NCBI GenBank assembly: GCA_004154925.1
Contig: QJNS01000278.1
Location: 32,630-96,629 of the forward strand
Length of the DNA: 64,000 nt
Source: Monosporascus cannonballus
Taxonomy: Eukaryota; Ascomycota; Sordariomycetes; Xylariales
Reading direction: 5' to 3'
A model generated the notes under the pieces. It had not been told where the DNA came from and ran no database searches. It saw only the letters and a list, made by a program, of their open reading frames with translations. Positions 23,954 through 35,782 of this stretch are shown here, one piece after another. Each line of letters opens with the position of its first letter. Position 1 is the first letter of the stretch. Made by a program: the position numbers and the translations under genes.

Positions 23954-24528
23954 ATGGCCAGGAAACGGAAGAACGAGACTCAAGGCCGAAAGCCAAAGCC
24001 CTTATTAGACGATAAACCCTTTTATACACCTCCGAAGCCAATAACTCAAGTCCACCGAAGCTATTCAGACCGTCGGAAGCTTGAAGTCTTGTTGTTCTTA
24101 ATATATCATCGCGTTCTCTTAAAAAAGAACCTGTGGGATTAATAGGAGCTGCGCCCCAGACCCCTTGCAGGCCTTAACGATTAGGACCTACCTGAAGGCT
24201 TCCGCCGCCCAACTATTAGTAAAGCCAAAGAATACTTCAAGATCCAAGACTCCTCTGTTATATACAAAGGGTGGCGTGCGAAGAACAACATCCTCCTCCG
24301 AAGCCCGAAGCGATATAAGGTTACATGGCCGCAATTCGAAAAGCTGTTATATATACGCTTCGTTAAAGCCTGCAAAGCGAATAAAATCGTCACGCAATAC
24401 TAGTTCCGACGTACTTCGCAACGCCTTTTTGCGTAACTAAATCCCGAATACAGTACCGTATTCATCTTTTCGTCAAGATGGTTTTATGGCTTCCTTATAT
24501 GCTGGGAGATCATTCGGCGTAGGATTAC
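23954..24528 (+). pseudogene. Pogo-like transposase, N-terminal part
   Basis: Starts at ATG 23954 in a good context (GCCATGG) with a basic MARKRKNETQGRKPKP. It continues through stops and frame shifts as a DNA-binding region with a CENPB-type feel: LPEGFRRPTISKAKEYFKI, FEKLLYIRFVKACKANKIVT, FRRTSQRLF, and WFYGFL leading to RRRIT. The LTR retrotransposon cuts the frame in the codons after RRRIT at 24528. The DDE catalytic part is beyond the insertion, from 31960. Confidence 0.8.
24524..24528 (+). repeat. Left target-site duplication ATTAC of nested LTR element
   Basis: ATTAC here and at 31955-31959 are the 5-bp direct repeats made when the LTR retrotransposon integrated in the transposase gene. 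Joining the flanks through one copy restores the transposase reading frame. Confidence 0.9.
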
Positions 24529-24714
24529 TGTCGTGGAATAGGGGTATCTGTATTAGTCATCAAGCTCCACAGCACCGGAAGAACCTTATTCCGGCGCTCC
24601 CACAATATATAGAAAGCTTCCTAGCTACCGCTTTTTAAAGCTTAATTCTAATTAGATAATTATTATTTCCCATACTTTATATAACTTTTTTTCGCGATTA
24701 ACCTAATTATAACA
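24529..24714 (+). repeat. Left LTR (186 bp) of nested retrotransposon
   Basis: Starts TGTCGTGGAATA and ends AACA. It aligns end to end with 31768-31954; nearly all differences are C/T or G/A transitions, the RIP signature. Confidence 0.85.
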
Positions 24715-25774
24715 ATTATAAACCCGATATTTTAATTACATAAAATAATTACAGTTAAATTAATCGCAACTTTTTATCTATTAATTTAAAATATTATATT
24801 ACTTATTAATATATCGGATAATCCCATTCCTAAGGACGTATTCCTTAAGGATTATTTTAATTACTTTAACTAATTCCTTTTTTTACGATTTAACGTTATT
24901 TTACGCAGCGTATAACATCTTATAAATTTTGATATATTAAACGCAAATTATTTTACGAACTTTTGAAAAAATTTTCGATTAAGAAATATATTATAAAAAT
25001 TAACGTCAAAACGAAAAAATAATATATAAAGGTATTAGCTTTTTAAAAAACTTTTATATTAATATTACTTAACATAAATTTTCTTTAAAAAACTTTAAAA
25101 GTTATTTCTTAATAATTTTTTAAAAAAATATAATAAAAATATTAAATATTTTACGAAACTCGTACGCAAAAAGTAACGAAAAACTTTTAAAACTAATATC
25201 CGATATCTTAATATTTAAATATGGATTAACGTAATAATAAAAAACCAGATTTTTGAAAATGCTTAAATTATCTTAATCGTTTAAGGAAAAATTACGGTAC
25301 AGGATTTACTTAAGGAATTAAAGGATCAGTTCGCCTTTTTTCTATTAAATACCATTTAACAATGCGCAAAAATTACCGTAAAACTTTGTACCTAATTAAA
25401 ATAAGTTATATAAAGCCTAATTAATAATATTAAACCTAATACATTATTTATACTAAAGCAAAAATATATACTTTTTAAAAATTAAAAAAAAACGTTTACA
25501 ATAAAGGATTTTCTAAACGCTATAAAAAATGTTTCGTATTAAATTAAAAATAACAGAAATTAATTAACATTATATAACGAACCTGTCATATATCCACCTG
25601 GAGGTATAAACAGTATCCGAAAAGGGTCTTAATTTGCAGGTAACAATAAGGCGAAAAATAATTTAATATGTTCGTTAAGGAGATTTTAAGGTATTCCTTT
25701 TTTAATTAAAGAATAGTATAATTACTTTTAATTAAAAATTTAAATTAATAACTAAGGAACGAAAAACTAAGTAA

Positions 25775-26040
25775 ATGGCTATTTACATAAAAAACCCAAA
25801 CCTTATATATCTTTCTTATCCTTCATATCTCTCATGGTTTCTGGGGATCTCGAGAGACCATAATGTCTGTCGTCCACGAGTTTCCTGGTATCTCTGGAAA
25901 TTGACAGAAACCCGAGGTTTATCCGATAGAAGGTGGAGATCCCGAGCGTCTCCAACTTCCTGGGCCTCCTTTGGGCCTAGTGGAGTCCCTTCTGAACGTA
26001 ACACATTATTAAGGATAGTTTTTTTGACAGGCCTATAATA
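25775..26040. other. Normal-GC patch inside RIP-degraded retrotransposon
   Basis: About 260 bp with ordinary base composition and intact CpA/TpG (for example CTCATGGTTTCTGGGGATC), bordered on both sides by sequence of very low GC. CCTGTCA at 25581 and TGACAGG at 26027 are inverted and could be ends of a small nested element of about 450 bp, but I find no clean target duplication. No coding function seen. Confidence 0.4.
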
Positions 26041-29000
26041 AGCCTAAAAATATTTAAAGATTAGTTTTTGGTTATATACCATAAAAACAAATTAAAAGCC
26101 GAAATTAAAAAGCTCGGAATTTTCGCCATTATATTTCTAAGATCGTAATTTAAAAAAAAGTATTATCGTAACTTAATATAGATTTTATTTTGTTAAATGC
26201 GCTTAAAAAAAGGAATAAATATTTTTACTTAATTACGTTAAACAAAATCTACTTATAAAAGCTTAACGAATACGTTTATTTACGTTTTGCGATTACGGGG
26301 GTAATTATCCGGAAATTCCGTTATTTAAATTAAAAAGATATTAAGAAAATTCGTAAACGGTTTAAGCATAATCGGGAAAAAAAATTCCGTAAAAACTTTA
26401 TAAAATTTCATAAATAAAGAAAAGTTATTCGAAAAATAATAAAACAATTAACGCCTATTTTTATTATATAATTTGGCAATATTATTACGGTATTTATCGA
26501 TTTATACATTTTTAATCTTTTTAATTTAATTCCAGAGATTTACATTATTATTTATTTTAAAACGTATTTTTTATTTTAATTTATTTTAATCGATAATTAT
26601 GGGGCCAAATATTTGGTAAATTTTAAAAATTTATTCGTCTCCGAGATCGTCATATTTAATAGTATAAGAAATATAGTAAAAACAAATATTATTTTATTTC
26701 CGATTAATAATAAAAAAATAATTTAAAAAATATTATATAAAACTTTTGGTAAATTAAATCATAATTTTATACTTAAAGATATAATAATAATAAAAAGATT
26801 TTACGTTAATATTATTTTAAAAGCTTTATATCGCAAAATTAAAAATTGGTATTACGGTTTAAATTATTTCCTTAAAATAGGAAAAATTAAGGAAAATATT
26901 ATTTTTGCGAAATTTTAATAATTATATAATTTAGCTTTTTTTCAAATATAAACCGTTTTTTATTCGAACATTTTATTAATAATTTCGTAAAGCCCAATTA
27001 AAATTTTGATATATTTAACGATTAATAAAAAAGGGAAAAAAGCCGTAAAAACGATTAAAAAATTACTTACGCCCCTGTATAAAAATAAAAGATCTTTGAT
27101 ATTTAAAGATAAGGTACCTAAGACCTACGATATTAAGATCGTTCGTTAAAAATTTTAAAAATATTATTATAAAAAGGATAACGCGCCGGAAATATAAGGC
27201 TTATATTTATATATATGCTTTTTAAGTAATTTTAAAACCTTTATTAAAAAATTAAGCCTTTAAACATTTTTGGCGTATTACGTAAAATTATTTTGATTAT
27301 TTTGCAGGTTACGATAATTTTAAATATTTTTAATTATTAAAAACAAATATAATAAAAAACTTTTCGCTTTTTTAATTATTAATCGTACTTAAAAATAAAG
27401 TTCCAAATTATTAGGGATTATAAATATTAAATATATAAATAATATAAGTTTTTTATTTGCAAAATTAAATAAACTAACGATATTAAAATAACTGTAATAA
27501 ACGGATATATAATTTATCAAATATAGTATATTAAAAAAAATTAAAATTAAATTTTTATTTTTATATATCAAAAAACCTGTAAAAAAACCGAACTAATAAA
27601 TTAAAAATTAATTAATAAAATTTTTAAAATAAGAATAAAAATAAAATTCCTTAAAAAGCTTAAGTTTAAAATAATAAAAGTAATAATATAACTATATAAT
27701 ATAAACCCGAACTACTTTTACAATTAATTCTTACTTAATAAGATATTTATTTATTAATTTAAATAATATTTCCGTTAATATAGTTCTGCCGTAATTAACG
27801 TAATTACTATAAACTTTAAACCTGATTAATTTAAGATTTTTCTATACGGCGTACGAACGTATCTGTTAATAAAAAATAAAAAGCAAAATTAAATAAGTAA
27901 ATATAAAAAATTAAACCGAAAGCTTATATCGGATATTTGATAAAATATCGAATTTCTAATATTTATCGAATATAAAAACCCGAATTTCGTAAAGTTATTA
28001 TTACGCGTAATATTACGTTTATTAAGGATATCTTTTATTAACTAAAAAAAAAGACGTTCGCCTTAGTTATAAATCGAGAATTTACACAAAATCTTTATAT
28101 TTTTAAATACCTAATTAAAAAAGAAAATCCAGTTTTCGAAATAATTAACGTATAAAATAATTTATATATTAATCATAATACTTTAAAAAACGCAAAAAAC
28201 TTTAATTTCGAGCTTAAAAACTTTACGAATAACTAACTGGGAGGTTAAAATTCGGGGGTAAAGAAGCTTACGGATAAAGCTGGAATTAATCGTAAATTTT
28301 TAATTCTTAAAAATATTCCTAATCCGGAAAATAAAGTTTAAAAAAGCGCTTAAAAAAGCGAAATTTAGCTGTTTGTTAAAGCCGAAATTCAACTATTTGT
28401 TAAAAATATAAAGCTTACAGAGCATTCGTAAATTTACCGCAAAAAAATAATACGAAAAAAAAACTTTTCGAAAAATATACTTCACGAAAACTATAAGTAA
28501 ATTAACTTATTCATATATATTTAAAATTACGTTCGGGATTTCAATAAGTAAAAAAGGTTCCGGTAGTTAAAAAAACTTTATTTTTCGTATTTTTATATTT
28601 AAGAAAAAGAAGAGAAAATAACCGTAAGCATTTATTTACAAAAATAAAAAATTACGAAAACGAAAAATCCTGATCATATTAAAAATAATAATGTTTATTC
28701 GGTAAATATTACCGTAATTTACGGAAATAACAAAATATATTTAGCTTTAAATAGAAATAAAAAAAATAAATTATTTGTTCCCGTTATTATACTACGCGGC
28801 AAAATAAAAATACAAAAAACCTTATACTTTTTATATAATAATTATAATAAAGGTATTACAAAAAAACGTTAAAAAGTTAAACGTAATATTTGGCAGATCC
28901 AAAATTTATAAAAAATAATTAACTAAACCGCCTAAATTTTGAAAAAATTTTAAAAAATATCTTTCAGAATAAATCTTTAAGAAAAATACTAAAAAAATTA

Positions 29001-31004
29001 AGGCGCTTACGAAATGCGGAATATAAAAGGAAATACCGATTATATAAATTAAGTTTAAATTAATCCCTTTAAAATAAGTTTTTATATAATAATTCGACAA
29101 AAAATAACTAATTAAAATATTACAAATTATATATTTACGTACGTAGGAAGTTGTAAAACATTAATTTACTTATTAATATTTATATTATTATATGTGCAAT
29201 TAAATCTTTTAAAATAATTATAATTATTATTATTAAATTCGACCTTAAAATTCGTTAATTTAATATCGAAATAACTCTTCTAAAAGTTTTTCGCAAAAAA
29301 TAAATTAAAATAATTTATTTTTTTTAATAGTTTTAAAAAAACGGAATATGCGCAAAGTTCGAATAAACGTTATATAAATTTAGGAATTTATTTTTGTTAT
29401 AATATTAAGAATTCTTTTTCATTTTACCAAAACTGGAATTTACCGCATTTTTAAAAAAGCCGTACTTATTTTATAGTAAATAACGTACGTTCGTTTTCGT
29501 ATTCTTTATTAATAATTTATTATTTTTTTATTATCGGAAAAATTAACGTTAAACCGATAAATTATTTTTAAAAATAAGAAAAATATATAAAATTAAAAAT
29601 TAAGGTAAAACGAATTAGTTTTTAAGTATTTAAATAATCCGGGATAACTTAAAAAATCCATTTAATTTACGATTTTTATATTAAAAAAATCGTTATTTGT
29701 TTTGGGCTTATAAAAAACGTTTACGTATCGTTAACCCTTTTAAGGATTAAAAAACTTACTTTTAATACCGGAATAATATTTAAACAAATAAATTAAAAAT
29801 TATTAAAAATATATAAATTTTATTTTATATATAATAATAGTAATCTGTTTAAATATAATTTACGTAATTTTTATATTATTAAAATTTTTAATTAACCCGT
29901 TTAATAAATATATTAAAATAATTAATAAAATAATTTATTATTTTTATTATATACGTTTCTTAATAATCGTATACGGAGGTAAAAATACGGAAACCTAAAT
30001 GTTATTAATCGTAAAAAACGTATCGTTTATTAATAATTCTAAAACGTAACGATTTTCCTAAATTATATAATAATTTTTTTTTTAAAAAACCAATTACATA
30101 AAAAGTAACTTATTAAATAACGGTACTAATTTTTATAATAAAAATTAAAATATTTACATTAAAATATACGGCTAAAAATATTATAATTTTTAAATAATTA
30201 TTTCGAGATTTAAATGTAATATTAAATTAAATTTGGGAAATTTTTTATAATAATTAATAAATTATTAAATTCGTAATAAAAAATCGAGAAAATTAATATT
30301 TAATTACGTTAATACATAAAATATATAATTACGTTAAAAATAAATCCATAAATTTTTAATATAATTTATTTATTTATAATTTAAATATTTATTAACGGAT
30401 TAACGAAAACTTTGACTAAATAATAATTCAAATATTTTAAATTATTTTTTAATTTGTATAACTTACGGCAAATATAATTAGAAAAATGCAAAAGTAAATA
30501 AAATATATAATATTTTATTAAGCCTAGGGCCTTTAAGGTAAATTTTCCTTAACTTTAAAAAAAAACCAAAAAAGTATTATTAATATTATTATTATACTTA
30601 TAACAAAAACAAATTAAAAATTTGCTTAATTAAAACTAGCATTTATACGCGTACGGCAGGCGTACTATTAGTAGGCGCCGTAATATCGATAAATATTATA
30701 ACGGCAAATATATTCGTATCTTTTTATTCCTTTTTTGTTTTTCGAAAAATACAGAAATAACCGTATAAAGGCGGTTTACCTCCTATAATTTCGGTTATTA
30801 TTTTTCTTAAAGTACAAAAATAAAAGTAAAAAAAAAATTTACGGCAAAAAACGTTATTTTCGAACGCCTTTACGAAACGTATTATGGTAATATAAATAAT
30901 AATAAGGTTATAATTAATAATTAATAAAAAAAACTTTTAAAAAATAAAAAAATACGTATACCGATACGTAAATATATCCGGAGGCATAATATTAATAATA
31001 ATTG
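26041..31004. other. AT-rich interior of the nested LTR element
   Basis: Almost all C has gone except in CpG. Only fragments of integrase-like reading near 27780-28130 are suggestive. The small open stretches present (27389-27571, 28906-29100) are minus-strand low-complexity and not genes. Confidence 0.5.
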
Positions 31005-31310
31005 CTTACGGCGACGTTATAACATATGCTATCGGAACGGCCGGCAAACGCGGAACGTAAATAACCGAAACAAGGCTCGGAACAATACGTTTTACGCGCG
31101 GAACGCTAGCGGGGCGGACGAACAGGCATTACGGGCGTTACGGGCGTCGTAAGCGCGGCAATAAGCGCAAACGCGGGCGAAATAAGAACGTTCTGTTTAC
31201 GTTCGGCGTTAGCCGCAATATTTATGGCAGTAACGGCGGCAGCGGCGGCGGCGGCGGCTTTTGCGCGCATTACGCGCATTACGTAAATACAAACGGCCGT
31301 AATACGTTAA
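31005..31310. other. CpG-dense patch in RIP-degraded DNA
   Basis: About 300 bp of GCG/CGG-rich sequence (for example GCGGCAGCGGCGGCGG near 31229) surrounded by AT-rich sequence. Since RIP prefers CpA, a region originally rich in CpG would keep its GC, which explains it simply. No gene is readable. Confidence 0.5.
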
Positions 31311-31359
31311 ATTTAAAAAGATATTTACTATAATTATTATTAATAAATTTAAATAAAGT

Positions 31360-31363
<4 letters not shown>

Positions 31364-31430
<67 letters not shown>
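31364..31430. repeat. TAA microsatellite
   Basis: About 22 uninterrupted TAA units immediately following the CpG-dense patch. Some LINE elements end in such tracts, but nothing else supports a LINE here. Confidence 0.9.
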
Positions 31431-31767
31431 CTGTATTATATATGTTAATATTGCGATTATTTTTTTAACATAAAATATTTACGAAATTATTATATGAACT
31501 AAAAAAAACGTTAATACGCAAAAATAATAAAAAAATAAACGGGCAAAACGCAAACCTTATTATTTCGTTACTTATTACCACGGTAATAATAAAAGAAAAC
31601 AAATATAATAATAAGTTTTTTTCTATATATCTAATATATATATAATTTATCTTTTTATTAATTAAATTAATTAATTATATTATTTTGTTTATTATTATAA
31701 TTATTTCGAAATTACAAAAATTACGATAAGCAAATTTAAAAAATAATTCCTTTTTATTTAGGGGATA

Positions 31768-31954
31768 TATCGTGGAATAAGGGTATTTGTATTAATTATC
31801 AAACTTTACAGCACCCGGAAAAACATTATTCCGGCGCTCCCATAATATATAAAGAGCTTCTTAGCTACCGCTCCTTAGAGCTTAATTCTAGTTAGACAAT
31901 TATTATTTCCCACACTTTATGCAACCTTTTCTCGCGATCAGCCTAACTGTGAAA
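31768..31954 (+). repeat. Right LTR (187 bp) of nested retrotransposon
   Basis: Partner of 24529-24714. It starts TATCGTGG (the expected TG changed to TA) and ends GTGAAA, and is less C-depleted than the left copy in its last third. ATTAC follows at 31955. Confidence 0.85.
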
Positions 31955-32720
31955 ATTACGAAGATCGCCACGAAAAAACCCGAAGAAGTTGCCCGAATTA
32001 TTAATTCTTTCGTACAGTTCATTAGGCGCAACAACCGCCGAACCAATCACCTAAGCCTAGTTTTACAATCGTCACTTTCGAAGCCCTCCAAAACTAAATC
32101 CATACGCCGTTTTCCATTTTAATTTACCTTTAATTTTGACGAAACTCCTTTTCCTTTCGAATTTACTAAAGGATATACGTATAACTTTAAAGGCGTACGT
32201 ATAGTTAGCGGCCGGAGTAATAAAAATGGCTGGGGCAAAAGGCAAGTAATAGTTGTATTAATTGTTAATGGGGATGGCGGAATACCTTTTAAGCCAATTT
32301 TCATTTTCTACGGCAAAGGAACAATATATAACATTGAAAAGCTTTATTACCACCCAGGGGTTAACGTATTATTTAACGATACGGCTTATTATAACGAGAA
32401 ATTATTCCATAAGTAACTAAACGAAAAATTTCTTCCATATATTAAGAAGGTTAAGGAATACCCTGAAGATAAAACCTTATTAGTTATAGATGTTACTTTT
32501 TTCCATAAAACTAATAGGATCAAAAAACTCTTTAATAACAACCCGGTCCTTATAGCGTTAATCCCATCTAAGTTTACCAATTATCTCCAGCCACTGGATA
32601 TAGCCGTTAATAGTCTCTTCAAGATATACCTTAAGAAAAAAGCCGAAAAATATCTTAAAGAACTTAAAAAAAGTGACAAGCTTCCTGAAAAAGGGACTAT
32701 TGATTAACGAAAAATCATAT
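31955..32720 (+). pseudogene. Pogo-like transposase, DDE catalytic part
   Basis: Resumes the transposase frame after the ATTAC duplication (KIATKKPEEVARIINSF). The catalytic acids are visible: FNFDET (Asp codon at 32138), LLVID (32489) and LQPLDIAV (32597). The last two are separated by 35 residues, the DD35D spacing I associate with this family. GYTYNFKGVRIVSGRSN and FYGKGTIYNIEKLYYHPGV lie between. A TAA replaces a Trp-type codon at 32416 and other stops follow, so the gene is dead. Later fragments toward 32960 (LNQLSQLVAIKKDIPKIS) are the degraded C-terminus. Confidence 0.85.
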
Positions 32721-33571
32721 TTATAATAATCGTGGGCCGCGTTTGAAAACGTTTTAAAATAACAAAAGAGAAAGAATTAATACGGCGATCCTTTATACAA
32801 AATAAGATTACGATTAACCTTAACGGTTCGGAAAATTATATGATAAAAATTAAAAACGTTAATACAAAGTTAATCAGCTTCATAAGATGAAAGATTTTTA
32901 CTTAAAATAATAACTTCGCAAAATCTTACGAAGTTATTAAAGAAAAACTTAATCAGCTATCACAGCTTGTTGCCATTAAAAAGGATATACCAAAGATCTC
33001 TAAATATCATCGCATATTAAAAAAAAATCTTGATACAGCTATATAAGGACCGCGATTTATATGTAAATAGCAACAAAAATATCTTAATCCAAAAGCTAAA
33101 AACGTAAGATCAGAAATAACAAAAACAATAGCAACAACTGCTACCATTTCCTAAAGCCGTTAATCACGCTAATCCCGACGAAAATACAGCTTCAACAACT
33201 GTTGCAACGTCTCCTCCGGGCTCCCCAAGGGCCTTCCTTTTTTCTAAAACTTTAAAGTTGTAAATATATAAGTAGCTAAATTAGAAGGGACTCGATCGTT
33301 CGGAATCGTAAGTGATATCTGTAAAGCGTAAAAGCCTGTTAATATATAAATTGTATACAAAAGTACTCAATAAGGTTACAGGAAAGCCAAGGGCTAACGA
33401 ACCAGATCAACAGCAATAACTTCCAGATCTGTTAAGGTGGCTTGCGACATCATAAGATTGCGCGGATATTTTCTGAATAAAGGCTTACATCAAAAAGTCT
33501 AAAAAACACATACAAAATGGATGGGTGGAAGTGGAAAAAACCGATATCAGCCTATCTTGAAGAAGCTAAAG
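32721..33571. other. Degraded 3' part of the pogo-like element
   Basis: AT-rich remains of the transposase C-terminus and 3' non-coding end. Normal GC returns only shortly before the right inverted repeat. Confidence 0.55.
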
Positions 33572-33621
33572 GATCTGCGGTGGTCCGTGTAGACCCACTG
33601 CCCTTTGGTCGAAAAAGGCGG
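33572..33621 (-). repeat. Right terminal inverted repeat of pogo-like element
   Basis: Mirror of the left repeat, followed by TA at 33622-33623. Its identity to the left end shows that the two boundaries belong to one element despite 9.9 kb between them. Confidence 0.95.
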
Positions 33622-33623
33622 TA

Positions 33624-35782
33624 TGCATCTGCCTAAGAACATTATTCTTCTTTAACTTGTCCTGAACTATAGCCAGGAACCTACACAGATCTTAATTGAA
33701 TTCCTGGCCGTTCATTGTCCATCTGCTTCGCCGCAATGGAAACAGCCGTCGCCTGCCGTACTGCCCGATCAAGTTTGGCCGCCTGTGGATCCGTCTCTCT
33801 ATCGAAGACCATCGTTTTCAGTACCTTGCTAATGGCATCGTCCCGCCCCGCTCGAATCGAATGGCGCGTACGATTAGGCCGGCTTGCGAGCGGCGTTCTC
33901 CGAGATATTGAGCAGCATTATCAATGACAGCCGGTCTTTTGGGCCCCAGGATAGGCACTGGGCTAGGCAGTCTCGGAGCTCGTCACCTAGCGTGGGATAT
34001 TTTCGGAGTGGCCCTACGGTAGGATCTCCCGTCGCGTAAGTCGAGGTGCCCTCGTACATCGACTTCTTCTGCGGTTGTCACGGGATCTGCCTCATGATGA
34101 GGGCGAGTATGTTCCATTCTAGATATGAGCGCCATCTGGCGTTACGATCCGCGGAGCTAGGGTTCATGTTGCCAAGGACACGTTCCAGACGTTTCGCCGG
34201 CGTCTAATGCGCCTTCCTTGGCCGTTTCGAAATCTATGAACCAAACACCGGCACCAAGTAGTGTTCTTTAAAAGGATCCACTACGTCGCCTATAATAACT
34301 GCTGTTTGTTAGAAGGAAGACGTTTCTGCGGAGCTGGGAGTGTTTCGCGTACCATTACCCATGTGCATATCTCCGTGTTCTATCTGGCAAAGCGGGCCTC
34401 CCATCAGTGGATACTGTCTCAAGCCTTGTGGGCTCTTCCTGGCCGCTGCGCCCGATTGGATACGCCAATTCCATCTCGCATTCGACTACTAGTCCAGGGT
34501 CAGTCGGTTTCTCGGCGAATTCCGACGGAACGTCGACTGAGGATTAAATAAACTTGCAGCAGTTAAAGGGCGCAAAACACTCGATTAGGTAACACCAGGT
34601 TGTGTCCTATCGGCCTATAGTGCAGCCCCGACATATCTGCACTATCTATGTACTCCGACACAACAACCGGTCCGGTCAGGCCTATCAAAGAGACTTCGAC
34701 CGGGCCAATATCCCCGCCGCTCGGATATCTGTCGTATCACCTTTGTCCCCGTGTCGCTTTGTATTGTCGCCGTCCGCTGGGGTCTTGATGGATGCGCACC
34801 GCGCCCCGCAGCGTCTATGGTTACACATGTCAGAACAAAGGGGCCCTCCACCTTTCGCGGTACTCGCAACACATCGGGATTGATAGAACCGACAGACACG
34901 CCTTAAACCACTCGATCTGGTTCCGCAGATCAACCTCCGCCTTCGCATCCGGGGCCTGCATCACGGCAAGCCTACGCGCCGCGTTCCGCACTAGCTTCCC
35001 GGCGACACGGAACGCCAGGCCGATGGCGCCCTCGAACTTGAACATCGACTACCGTTTGAACCGCGTCCACAGTTCTTCTATGACGACCGACGGCGGGCCT
35101 GCTCCCGCCGCCTCCCGCGTTACCTAGCTTGACGAAAGACCCAGGCGCGGCCACTGCCATTGTGTTAAGCACGGTTTAGTGACCACGTGGTCGTTATAGC
35201 GAGTGAATGACTTGGCATATGATTGATTGTGAAGTTCTCCCGTTGTGATCAGGTGGGCAAACGGGGGTCTATCTTGGCCATTTCTGGAGAGCACCCTAAA
35301 CTCCGATTGTACCGACCATCATCGGACGGAAGAAAAGGTTGATGTTCATCGACAGGCCAATTGCTTTTCACAGGGTATCCTTGGTTGAGTCGACAAGCGT
35401 GATCGCCTCGGGAGAACTGCGCCATGGTAAATACTTATAAATAGTATATCCGGTTGTGGCTGTGATGCACAAGCGGCGCGACTGTAGTGCCGAGTTCCGA
35501 ACAATATTAAAAAGATCCATACGATCGAATGGAAGCGCCATCACTCGACCCAAGAGACCCGTCCATCGCAGGAAAGCTTGGAAAAGAGTGCGTTGCTGCT
35601 ATGTTCATTAGATCATCAACCCTTGATTATCCCGACCAGTGATTCAGTCGCGTCCTATGCAATATCTAGTATACTAAACAATATTGCGTGAATATAAACC
35701 CTATAGCGTCTCCACTCTTATTGATCTTCCATTCGCGCCCAACGAACCCTCCCACTTTTCCTTGTAGTACATCACACCTTAG
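33624..35782. other. Spacer with a kinase-like relic on the minus strand
   Basis: Normal-GC sequence lacking any intact gene. The minus strand holds the kinase-like remnant at 33874-34260. Further upstream on the same strand an ATG near 35165 could open a small exon (MAVAAPGSFVKL) spliced at a GTAACG donor to MFKFEGAIGLAF, but that frame closes by about 34830. These pieces may belong to one decayed gene. Confidence 0.35.
33874..34260 (-). pseudogene. Protein-kinase-like gene remnant
   Basis: Two readable fragments in different frames. GVWFIDFETAKEG (near 34240) resembles the metal-binding IDF/DFG region of fungal kinase-like proteins. GDELRDCLAQCLSWGPKDRLSL (33910-33975) resembles the conserved C-lobe end of kinases, with Pro and Arg at the usual spacing. 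Stops lie between them. No catalytic loop was found. The assignment is tentative. Confidence 0.35.

Larger units (their letters stand above)
24529..31954 (+). mobile_element. RIP-saturated LTR retrotransposon inside the pogo-like element
   Basis: 7426 bp between LTRs of 186 and 187 bp, with 5-bp duplication ATTAC. A purine tract (AGGGGATA, near 31760) precedes the right LTR. The interior is extremely AT-rich. A plus-strand stretch near 27780-28130 reads like the end of a copia integrase (GVRTYLLIKN, then YRIFDK.., YLSNIKTR), so Ty1/copia is my best guess, with low certainty. The length is large for a copia element with such short LTRs and suggests further nested pieces, for example the less degraded patch at 25775-26040 and the CpG-rich patch with a TAA tract at 31005-31430. 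Confidence 0.8.
23741..33621 (+). mobile_element. Pogo/Fot1-like Tc1-mariner transposon, split by an LTR element
   Basis: The outer element is bounded by 50-bp inverted repeats (23741-23790 and 33572-33621, one mismatch) that begin CCGCCTTTTTCG, and is flanked by TA on both sides (23739-23740, 33622-33623), the target duplication of Tc1/mariner elements. Removing the nested retroelement and one copy of its 5-bp duplication leaves about 2.45 kb. The transposase frame is present in two parts on either side of the insertion. The family is pogo/Fot1-like by its DDE_1-type motifs. Confidence 0.9.

Noticed and set aside
31005..31430. LINE 3' end with TAA tail
   Set aside because: Only the microsatellite and a CpG-rich patch are present; no reverse transcriptase or target duplication could be read.
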